Part shown: positions 7,081-13,073 of the stretch, one piece after another
Numbering within the stretch: the stretch's first letter is position 1
How the letters are laid out: every line of letters begins with the position of its first letter
From: RYN-433 sp036558265
GTDB lineage: Bacteria > Planctomycetota > Phycisphaerae > Tepidisphaerales > Tepidisphaeraceae
DNA length: 15,007 nucleotides
Direction of reading: 5' to 3'
NCBI GenBank assembly: GCA_036558265.1
Contig: DATBFY010000035.1
Coordinates: 1 to 15,007 of the forward strand
Program-made: the position numbers and the translations under genes
The notes under the pieces: model-generated
Told to the model about the DNA's origin: nothing
The model's database searches: none
The model's input: only the letters and a program-made list of their open reading frames with translations

Positions 7081-8664
7081 CTATTGCGCCGGCGGAGCGC
7101 CCGCGTTGCCCTCGTCATAGTAGCGGCGGTTCTGGTACGTGGTGATCTGAAGGTACTGGCTCCACGATTTGTCGCCCCTGTCGCCCAGGTTGTCCCTCGA
7201 CGCCTCGATGGTGGCGGTTTGCGGGGAGGGGTTGGCATCGGCGGCCGTGGGGGAGTCAGCGAGAGCTTCCGCCAGCACCCGCCCGTCCATCGCCCGCGGC
7301 GGCGTGATGCCCAGGATGTGCGCCACCGTCGGTGCGACGTCGCTGTTGGCGCTGGGAAGCTTGTTCACGTACCCGCTCTTGAAGTCGGGGCCGGAGGCGA
7401 TAAGGGTGTTGTGGAGGTCGAACCGGGAGAGGCTGCCGTGCGTCCCCTGCCCCACATCCATCCCATCGCAAACCACCGTGCCGGGCATGTGGCCTCTCAT
7501 GGTCTGGTCCTTCCAGCGCAGGGCCATCACGACGTCGGGGGCGTTGGGGGTGTCGAGGCCGGCGTCGGCGAGCTTGAAGGTGCCCTCGACGCCGTCCCGG
7601 GTGAAGAGCACGCCCGCGTAGTCCGTGGTCTGCAGGAACGCGACCAGGCGGTCGCGCGTCGGCATGTCGTGGCCGATCACGTAGAACGTGACCGTGCCGC
7701 CCAGGCCGACGACCAGGATGTTGCCCGGCTCGGGCTTCTTGTAATACGTGCCCTCGGCCTTGAACTTCCGCTTGCGGAGGATGTCGCCCATGTCGATCTT
7801 GCGGTAGATGGTCGAGAAACCGTGGTCGGAGACGACCAGGACATCCGTATCGTTGCGAACGCCCTTGTCATCCAGCGCCTTGAGCGCCGTCGCCAGGCGG
7901 TCGTCGCTGCTCTTGAGCGCGAGCTTGCACTGCTCGGACCCCGGCCCCGTGCCGTGCTGCGAGAAATCGGGCTCGCTCAGCCACAACACCGAGAGGGACG
8001 GCACGCCATCGGCCCAGAGCTTGTCGGTCAGGACGTGGGTGGTCCAGTTATCCTGGACGTTGTTGGAGAGATGTTTCCAATCGACCCCGGGGGGCAGGGG
8101 GCCCATATCGGGCAGAACCTTGTCCAGCGTCGCGGACGGGATGGCCTTGCCTTCGAAGACCGTCGGCTGATCGACCGTGCGGTTCTTGATGCCGCGGTCC
8201 CAGACGATGGCGACGCCCTTGGTGCCCGCGACCGCGGTCTTGAGCCCGGCGGCGCGGGCGAGCTCGGGGAGCGTGCGGGTGCGGATCCACGAATCGTCGC
8301 TGAGCCGGTCGCCCTTCCAGGCGGCCCACTGCCCCTGGGTATCGACCGGGCGGAGGAGATCCACGTCGGGGCGGTACTCCCGGTTGGCCATGATGCCGCT
8401 GTCGGCCGGCGCCATGCCGGTCGCCAGGGCGGTGCCATTGACCTCGGTGGTGGAGAGGTAGACCGGGTGATGGTTGTCGAAGAACGTGCCGCCGCGCGCC
8501 AGGCCGTAGAGCGTGGGCATGTTCTCGGCCGTGACCGAGTCGCGGCGCAGCCCGTCCATCACGACGATGAGCACGTGATGGGCCTTGCCGGCGGCGAGGG
8601 CGGCGGGGGCGAAGAGGAGGGTGAGCAGCAGCGCGCAGGTGATGCGTCCAGGGGGTCGGTTCAT
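7081..8664 (-). CDS. Alkaline-phosphatase-superfamily nucleotide pyrophosphatase/phosphodiesterase, exported
   Basis: This frame encodes 527 residues, with ATG at 8664 and AGGTGA 10 bases upstream. A clear Sec signal peptide (ITCALLLTLLFAPAALAAGKA, residues 8-28) indicates export to the periplasm or beyond. The type I phosphodiesterase/nucleotide pyrophosphatase (NPP) metal site is visible in order: VVMDG (Asp37), STTEVN (nucleophile Thr73 and Asn76), SEPDFSQHG (Asp and His), VSDHGF (Asp-His) and GTHGSL (His). The family hydrolyses phosphodiester or phosphomonoester bonds using two Zn ions and a Thr nucleophile. Length is near the usual for bacterial members. The C-terminal 60 residues (after RVLAEAL) are polar and contain an SQYLQITTYQNRRYYDEG tail of unknown role. 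The substrate cannot be told from sequence. The 3' end faces the RTX/glycosidase gene with only 3 bases between stops, leaving no room for a terminator. Confidence 0.92.
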   Translation of the reverse strand: MNRPPGRITCALLLTLLFAPAALAAGKAHHVLIVVMDGLRRDSVTAENMPTLYGLARGGTFFDNHHPVYLSTTEVNGTALATGMAPADSGIMANREYRPDVDLLRPVDTQGQWAAWKGDRLSDDSWIRTRTLPELARAAGLKTAVAGTKGVAIVWDRGIKNRTVDQPTVFEGKAIPSATLDKVLPDMGPLPPGVDWKHLSNNVQDNWTTHVLTDKLWADGVPSLSVLWLSEPDFSQHGTGPGSEQCKLALKSSDDRLATALKALDDKGVRNDTDVLVVSDHGFSTIYRKIDMGDILRKRKFKAEGTYYKKPEPGNILVVGLGGTVTFYVIGHDMPTRDRLVAFLQTTDYAGVLFTRDGVEGTFKLADAGLDTPNAPDVVMALRWKDQTMRGHMPGTVVCDGMDVGQGTHGSLSRFDLHNTLIASGPDFKSGYVNKLPSANSDVAPTVAHILGITPPRAMDGRVLAEALADSPTAADANPSPQTATIEASRDNLGDRGDKSWSQYLQITTYQNRRYYDEGNAGAPPAQ

Positions 8665-8674
8665 GGGGGTAATT

Positions 8675-8680
8675 TCACCT
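8675..8680 (-). promoter_or_regulatory. Ribosome binding site of the phosphodiesterase gene
   Basis: TCACCT on the + strand gives AGGTGA on the coding strand, 10 bases before the ATG at 8664. It supports this start, which also places the signal peptide correctly. Confidence 0.55.
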
Positions 8681-8748
8681 GATTGTCTCGATGTGTCAAA
8701 GCTCGGTTTTCATATGGTGGGCTTCTCACACCCCGCTGCGCGAGAAAG

Positions 8749-8774
8749 AGGGGACATCCAGGATGTCCCCTTTT
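8749..8774. repeat. Perfect hairpin in the divergent spacer
   Basis: AGGGGACATCC (8749-8759) and GGATGTCCCCT (8761-8771) are exact reverse complements around a single A. The pairing extends by a G-T and two A-T pairs, and is followed on the + strand by TTTT at 8771-8774. The shape is terminator-like on the + strand, but no + strand gene ends upstream and both flanking genes diverge from here. It is therefore either a dispersed hairpin repeat, an operator, or a barrier to read-through. Confidence 0.65.
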
Positions 8775-8875
8775 ACGGCGGTGCGCCAATGACGGATCGC
8801 GGGGCCATTTGCGTCGATTGGGGGCCACCGATAGAGTGACTCGACCTTATTACACAAGAAAGAGGAAGGCAGGAA

Positions 8876-9739
8876 ATGGTCGAGACGTCGGGTTGCACGG
8901 AAGCGCTTGAGCCGCGCGTGTTGCTGTCATCGGTCGCCAGGACGGGCAGCACGCTGCGCGTCTACGGCGACGCGGGCGTGGACAACGTCATCACCGTCGG
9001 CCTCGATTCGACGAAGAAGACGATCGTCGTCACCGTGAACGGCCAGACCACGCCCATCGAGCGCAGCGGCACCGGCAACGTGCGGATCTTCGGCGACAGC
9101 GGGAACGACCGGATCACGATCGACAGCAGCCAGGCGAGCTTCGACGTCCAGGTGTCGGTGTTCGGCGGCGCGGGCGATGAGCGCATCCGCTGCGGCGACG
9201 AGCGGGATTACGTCGAGGCGGGCGACGGGAACGACCGGGTCTCCCTGGGCGGCGGGCGCAACTTCGGTTTCGGCGAGGCGGGGGACGACGTCATCGACGG
9301 CGGCCCGCAGCGCGACTTCATCTCGGGCGGCGGCGGGCAGGACCTGATCAGCGGCGGGGGCGACCGCGACCAGCTCCAGGGCGACAATCAGAACGACACG
9401 ATCTACGGCGACCAGTCCGACGGCGGCAACGCCGACGGCGACGGATCCGACCTGATCTGGGGCGGGCGGGGCGACGACGTGATCTTCGGCCAGGGGGCCA
9501 AGGACGTCATCTTCGGCCAGGACGGCAACGACGTGATCGACGGCGGCAACGACCGCGACGAGATCTTCGGCATGGCCGGCGACGACACGATCACCGGGGG
9601 CGGCGAGGCCGACACGATCTGGGGCGGGTCGGGGGTCGACCACCTCTCGGGCGGGGGCGGCGGCTCGGAGTTCCACGACGGCGAGTACAAGCTGATCGAC
9701 GAGTTCATGAAGGTGATCCAGCCCAACGTCTCGCTGTAA
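8876..9739 (+). CDS. LEPR-XLL RTX-type calcium-binding repeat protein
   Basis: This frame encodes 287 residues, with ATG at 8876 preceded by AGGAAGG (6-base gap) and TAA at 9737-9739. EALEPRVLLSS at residues 9-19 is a textbook LEPR-XLL motif located at the extreme N-terminus with no hydrophobic signal peptide. Residues 20-95 are beta-rich. From about 96 to 262 come roughly a dozen hemolysin-type nonapeptide repeats of the form GGxGxDxIx (GGAGDERIR, GGRGDDVIFG, GQDGNDVIDG, GMAGDDTITG, GGSGVDHLSG). These fold as Ca-binding parallel beta-rolls in secreted proteins. The C-terminus ends in KVIQPNVSL. No catalytic domain is present, so it is likely structural or adhesive. Classical RTX proteins use a C-terminal type I secretion signal; no type I exporter gene is in the window, and the N-terminal motif may point to another route. 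Confidence 0.88.
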   Translation: MVETSGCTEALEPRVLLSSVARTGSTLRVYGDAGVDNVITVGLDSTKKTIVVTVNGQTTPIERSGTGNVRIFGDSGNDRITIDSSQASFDVQVSVFGGAGDERIRCGDERDYVEAGDGNDRVSLGGGRNFGFGEAGDDVIDGGPQRDFISGGGGQDLISGGGDRDQLQGDNQNDTIYGDQSDGGNADGDGSDLIWGGRGDDVIFGQGAKDVIFGQDGNDVIDGGNDRDEIFGMAGDDTITGGGEADTIWGGSGVDHLSGGGGGSEFHDGEYKLIDEFMKVIQPNVSL

Positions 9740-9770
9740 TGCACATCGTAAGAGGTTTCCGCGCCGCTTC

Positions 9771-9854
9771 GGGTGGCATGGGCGAACTCGCTCGATTGCC
9801 CGTGGTCTTCCCGCGCTTGGGTGGCATGGGCAAACTCGTTTGCCCGTGGTCTTC
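9771..9854 (+). repeat. Tandem GGGTGGCATGGGC element, two copies
   Basis: Copy 1 (9771-9810) and copy 2 (9819-9854) share GGGTGGCATGGGC, then AACTCG, then TTGCCCGTGGTCTTC. Copy 2 contains a hairpin in which GGGCAAAC pairs with GTTTGCCC around TC. In copy 1 the loop region carries four extra bases and the pairing is degraded. From memory, such GGGTGGCATGGGC...GCCC elements are common in planctomycete genomes; this is not verified here. Confidence 0.7.
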
Positions 9855-9926
9855 GTGTGCCCAGCGCGCGCATCGAATGGAACGCGTACGACCGCAGGAC
9901 GCGCCAGTCCGCGCACCGGTTGCGCG

Positions 9927-9975
9927 CTGCCGAGCGTTTGTCGCGGAGACGCAAAGAAGCAAAGCAGCAGAGAAA
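9927..9975 (+). repeat. Dispersed intergenic repeat, copy 2
   Basis: This is the partner of 3559-3607 in opposite orientation, with about five mismatches over 49 bases. It begins CTGCCGAGCG and ends AAAGCAGCAGAGAAA. It lies about 50 bases downstream of the 3' end of the zinc-ribbon gene. Confidence 0.75.
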
Positions 9976-10023
9976 CAAAGAATACGCCGGCGGCGAGCGG
10001 CGCGGGAGGGGCGGGGCGCGCGA

Positions 10024-10452
10024 TCACGCCGGAGTCTCGGCGGCGGGCACGCTGCCGCACTCCGGGCAGCGATCCGGCGTCGCGCGGAGGTCGTATCCGC
10101 AGGTGCGGCACAACTGACCCTGCTGACAACGTCGCTGACGATATCGCGAGATGAAGAGTGCAAGCCGCGCCGTTGGCAGCACGGCGAACACTCCCGCAAT
10201 GAACCATGGCGAAAGGTACGCGGATCCCCAATCCTGTTCTCGTTGAACAGTTGGCGTATCCGTGACTAAGTGGTCAACACTCAGCCCGCCCGCTCCCGCG
10301 GCGACGGACCACGTGGGACTGGAGAACAACTCCCAGGCAAACTCCGGAGAGGTCCGCCCCCAGCCGAAAGGAGCCCCCGCGCAAAGCAGGAGCGACAACA
10401 CAGTCGCGGCGTTGAGCAGGACGCGAATGGTTCGTCGCATCACGTGCTGCAT
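10024..10452 (-). CDS. Small membrane protein with C-terminal zinc ribbon
   Basis: From ATG at 10452 this encodes 142 residues. The frame is open to an upstream ATG at 10539 (171 residues), but those extra 29 residues look non-coding, and family members I recall begin with MRR...LLLC. An ATG at 10440 is also possible. A first hydrophobic segment (VLLNAATVLSLLLCAG) lies near the N-terminus. A second (FIAGVFAVLPTARLALFI) precedes a basic stretch RYRQRRCQQG and then CRTCGYDLRATPDRCPECG, a four-Cys zinc ribbon expected in the cytoplasm. Between the helices is an extracytoplasmic beta-rich loop. From memory, this architecture with the CGYDLRATPxRCPECG tail is a heavily expanded family in Planctomycetota with no known function. 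The gene stands alone between repeat-rich spacers. Confidence 0.75.
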   Translation of the reverse strand: MQHVMRRTIRVLLNAATVLSLLLCAGAPFGWGRTSPEFAWELFSSPTWSVAAGAGGLSVDHLVTDTPTVQREQDWGSAYLSPWFIAGVFAVLPTARLALFISRYRQRRCQQGQLCRTCGYDLRATPDRCPECGSVPAAETPA

Positions 10453-10881
10453 TGTACCGCCGCGCCTCGCTTGGGCCTCCATGCGATGGAGCCAAGTTGG
10501 AATTCCGGCCCATTGGGGCGCTGCCGCAGGGGGGGACATTGCTCCTCCCGACGGGCGGGGGTTGCCCGGCTGCGTTTTCGGACGGTGTAGGCACCGCGAA
10601 GCGGTGAGCCCGGCCTCCAGGCCGAAACCCCAACACGCGCCCCTCGTCCCCGCGACACCGCAGACTTTGACCCAAGCGCCGTTTCTTGGGTCAAAGTCGT
10701 AGGTTCGCGCCCCACGAGCGCCGAATCCTCTGACATGAAAGGACCGCTCAACGCCGCTGCCCGTTCAACGTGGCATCCCGGCAGCAAGCACACAGGAATC
10801 CCATGTCTCGGCAGGCTCGGAGATCCGGCGGTCCTCCGCAGATCGGGGACTCATTTCAGGGCAGACAAGAGAACGCCGGGT
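10453..10881. other. Spacer between the zinc-ribbon gene and the signalling operon
   Basis: About 430 bases with no supported gene. It holds short hairpins around 10590-10626 (CACCGC/GCGGTG and GGCCT/AGGCC pairs), the perfect inverted repeat at 10663-10698, and a small stem at 10822-10844 (GATC and GCGG facing CCGC and GATC). The last could form in the 3' end of the operon transcript but has no T-run. Confidence 0.55.
10663..10698. repeat. Perfect 14-bp inverted repeat
   Basis: GACTTTGACCCAAG (10663-10676) and CTTGGGTCAAAGTC (10685-10698) are exact reverse complements separated by the 8-base CGCCGTTT. It lies about 180 bases past the 3' end of the signalling operon. Neither side has a T-run, so it is not a classical intrinsic terminator. 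It could be a dispersed repeat, an mRNA 3' end stabiliser or a protein-binding palindrome. Confidence 0.65.
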
Positions 10882-11502
10882 TCACCCCAGCCCCGCGCGC
10901 ACGGCGATGGCCGCCAGCTCCGCGACGTTGGCCGCGCCCAGCTTGCTCAAGAGGTGCGCCCGGTGGTTGTCCACCGTCTTGACCGAAACCTCCAGCGCGG
11001 CGGCGATCTCCTTGCTCGTCCGCCCGCGCGCCAGCAGCGCGATCAGCTCGCGCTCGCGGGGGGTCAGGCGGTTGATCCGCTCGATCTCGTCCCTGCGCGC
11101 GGCGTCCTGCCGGCGCTGGTCCGCGTCGTGACGCAGCGCCTGCTTGACCGTATCCACCAGGATCGCGTGATCCACCGGCTTCTGCAGGAAATCGACCACG
11201 CCCAGCTTCATCGAGCGGACCGCGGCCGGCACGTCGCCGTGACCGGTGATGACGATGACCGGGATGTGCACGCCGCCCTGGCGCAGGTGGCGCAGCAGCT
11301 CCTCGCCGGTCATGCCGGGCATGCGCAGGTCCAGCAGGATGCACCCGGGGGTGGTGGAGGCGGCCGGGTCGACGGCGCGGAGGAACTCATCGGCGGTGGC
11401 GAAGGCGCGGGACTCCAGGCCGTGCGCCTGGAGCATCATGGCGGTCGAGCGGCAGACGGCGGGGTCGTCGTCGATGATGAAGACGGTGGGTGATGCGGTC
11501 AT
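10882..11502 (-). CDS. FixJ/NarL-type response regulator
   Basis: This frame encodes 206 residues, with ATG at 11502 and GGAGG 12 bases upstream. The N-terminal receiver domain (about 5-122) carries the acidic pocket Asp11-Asp13, phosphoacceptor Asp58 in LLDLRMPGMTG, Thr86 in VITGHGD and Lys108 in LQKPVD, so all switch residues are intact. A linker with a basic helix leads to a LuxR-type helix-turn-helix (about 144-203: LTPRERELIALLARGRTSKEIA, VSVKTVDNHRAHLLSKL). FixJ-like proteins dimerise on phosphorylation and activate transcription. Its ATG overlaps the TGA of the preceding kinase gene in an ATGA junction, indicating translational coupling and a cognate pair. It is the last gene of the operon. 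Target genes are not visible from sequence. Confidence 0.93.
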   Translation of the reverse strand: MTASPTVFIIDDDPAVCRSTAMMLQAHGLESRAFATADEFLRAVDPAASTTPGCILLDLRMPGMTGEELLRHLRQGGVHIPVIVITGHGDVPAAVRSMKLGVVDFLQKPVDHAILVDTVKQALRHDADQRRQDAARRDEIERINRLTPRERELIALLARGRTSKEIAAALEVSVKTVDNHRAHLLSKLGAANVAELAAIAVRAGLG

Positions 11503-13073
11503 GAAAGTCGTTGTCCTCCGGTGGGAAGCAGGAATTCGAACGTCGCGCCCCCTTCGGGATTATTTCGTGCGACCAGGCGCCCGCCGTGGCTTTCGATGAT
11601 CGAGCGGCTGATGTTCAGCCCCATGCCCAGCCCGTGGGACTTGGTGCTGAAGAACGAGTCGAAGATGCGCGGCAGGTCCTGGGCGCCGACGCCCTTCCCG
11701 GTGTCGCTGACGCGGACGACGACCTGGTCGCCCGACGACGTGGTCGTCACGGTGATGGCACGGGCGCCGTTGCCGTTGCCGTTGCCGCCGCCGCCGCCCC
11801 CTTCGCGGATCGAATCGATCGCGTTCTGGATCAGGTTCACCAGCACCTGCTGGATCTGCACCGCATCCGCGGGGACGCGGGGAACGTCTGCGCCGGCGGA
11901 CAGGCGGGCGCGGACGCCGTGGCGGCTGAGCTCGGGCTTCATCAGCGCCAGCGCCTCGGCGACCAGGGCGCGCACGTCGCAGGGCGTCACGCCGGTCGAT
12001 CGCTTCCGCATGAAGCCGCGGAGACGCTGGACGATCTGCCCGGCGCGATGGGACTGCTGGTGGATCTCCCCGAGCACGTCGCGCGCCTGGTCGGGCGTGA
12101 GCTTGCCGTCGCGGTGGAGCTGGATCGCCGCGCCGGCGAAGTTGGCGATCGCGGTCAGCGGCTGGTTGATCTCGTGCGCCAGGCCCGACGCGAGCTGGCT
12201 CAGGAGGCTCAGGCGCAGCAGGTGCGCCAGGTCCGCCTGTTGCCGACGGGCGGTCTCCTCCAGGGTGCGGCGGCGGTCCACGTCGATCACCACGCCGCTC
12301 ATGCGCACCGCCCGCCCGTCGTCGCCGTACCAGAAACGCCCGCGGCCGGCGATCCAGTGAACCGAGCCGTCGGGCCACACGACGCGGTATTCGGCGTCGA
12401 ACTCGCTGCGGGAATCCAGGGCGACCTGCATCGCCCGGTCGATCTCCGGCAGGTCTTCGGGATGGACGCACCGCGCGAAACGGGCATAGGTGCCGTCGAA
12501 CTCGCCGGGCGCCAGCCCGAACAGCTTCGCGTGGTTGGCCTCCCAGAGGATGTGACCCGTCGACATGTCCCAGTCGAACACGCCCATGTGCCCCGCCGCC
12601 AGCGCCAGCTCCAGGCGCGTCTGGCTGTCGCGCAGCTCCTCGTCGGCACGCGCCTTGGCCAGCAAAGCCTCGTGCCGCGCCAGCACGTTGTGGATCGTGG
12701 ACGGCAGGCGCCGGATGTGCGCCGGGCTCTTGATCACGTAGTCCCAGGCGCCCAGCTTGATCGCCTCGACCGCCACCTCCTCCGAGCCCGTGCCGGTCAC
12801 GACGATGACGGGCAACTGCGGCTTGCTCGACTGCACGAGTCGGATCACCTGCAGTCCGGTGAAGCCCAGGATGTTGAAGTCGGTCAGGACCAGGTCGTAG
12901 TCGTCGCGCTCCAGCGCGGATTCGAACTGCTGGCGCGAGGCGGTCTCCGTCAGCGCGAAGCCCCCGTGCTCCTGTTCCAGCGCGTCGCGCACCAGGTCCC
13001 GGTCGAACTCCGAATCATCGACGTACAGGACGCGCACCGCGGGACGGGTCGCGACCGGCTGCTCAAGAAACAT
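11499..13073 (-). CDS. Cytoplasmic REC-PAS sensor histidine kinase
   Basis: This encodes 524 residues from ATG at 13073, chosen because GGAGGT lies 5 bases upstream and the receiver domain begins right after it. The frame extends to 13307, but that part overlaps the upstream kinase in another frame and has non-coding composition. A receiver domain (13-130) holds Asp19/Asp20, phosphoacceptor Asp65 (LVLTDFNILG), Thr93 and Lys115. A PAS/PAC domain of PAS_3 type follows at about 158-275 (WVHPEDL-like CVHPEDLPE, GSVHWIAGRGR). The HisKA box GLAHEINQPLTA has phospho-His300 and is of the FixL/TodS/NtrB type. The HATPase region has the N box around Asn417, DTGKGV and GLGMGL. No transmembrane helix is seen. 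A Gly/Asn-rich run sits after the N box. The gene overlaps the upstream kinase by 11 bases and the regulator by 4. It probably phosphorylates the FixJ-type regulator, with input through its own receiver. Confidence 0.93.
   Translation of the reverse strand: MFLEQPVATRPAVRVLYVDDSEFDRDLVRDALEQEHGGFALTETASRQQFESALERDDYDLVLTDFNILGFTGLQVIRLVQSSKPQLPVIVVTGTGSEEVAVEAIKLGAWDYVIKSPAHIRRLPSTIHNVLARHEALLAKARADEELRDSQTRLELALAAGHMGVFDWDMSTGHILWEANHAKLFGLAPGEFDGTYARFARCVHPEDLPEIDRAMQVALDSRSEFDAEYRVVWPDGSVHWIAGRGRFWYGDDGRAVRMSGVVIDVDRRRTLEETARRQQADLAHLLRLSLLSQLASGLAHEINQPLTAIANFAGAAIQLHRDGKLTPDQARDVLGEIHQQSHRAGQIVQRLRGFMRKRSTGVTPCDVRALVAEALALMKPELSRHGVRARLSAGADVPRVPADAVQIQQVLVNLIQNAIDSIREGGGGGGNGNGNGARAITVTTTSSGDQVVVRVSDTGKGVGAQDLPRIFDSFFSTKSHGLGMGLNISRSIIESHGGRLVARNNPEGGATFEFLLPTGGQRLS

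Larger units (their letters stand above)
9740..10023. other. Spacer packed with short repeats
   Basis: The 284 bases between the RTX gene and the zinc-ribbon gene hold two tandem copies of a GGGTGGCATGGGC element (9771-9854) and one copy of the dispersed 49-base repeat (9927-9975). No gene is supported. Translations in any frame give repeat-derived strings. Confidence 0.6.

Noticed and set aside
7084..8682. Long + strand open frame (532 codons) opposite the phosphodiesterase
   Set aside because: It is a shadow of codon bias. The opposite strand has a signal peptide and the full NPP metal site, and this one has no recognisable domain.
8671..8699. TTGACA (8699-8694, - strand) as promoter of the phosphodiesterase
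   Set aside because: The -35 is perfect, but the only -10-like words (TGAAAT or GAAATT) overlap the ribosome binding site and would start the RNA at the start codon.
8876..9739. Glycine-rich nucleotide repeats considered as a CRISPR or satellite array
   Set aside because: The periodicity is 27 bases in frame, encoding GGxGxDxxx nonapeptides; repeats vary at synonymous sites and there are no unique spacers.
8927..10231. Long - strand open frame (434 codons) opposite the RTX gene
   Set aside because: It mirrors the RTX repeats (strings of Val/Asp/Ala) and runs into repeat DNA, giving strings such as SLLLCFFAS.
10735..11493. + strand open frame of 252 codons opposite the response regulator
   Set aside because: It is antisense to a complete FixJ-type regulator with all switch residues and an ATGA junction to its kinase.
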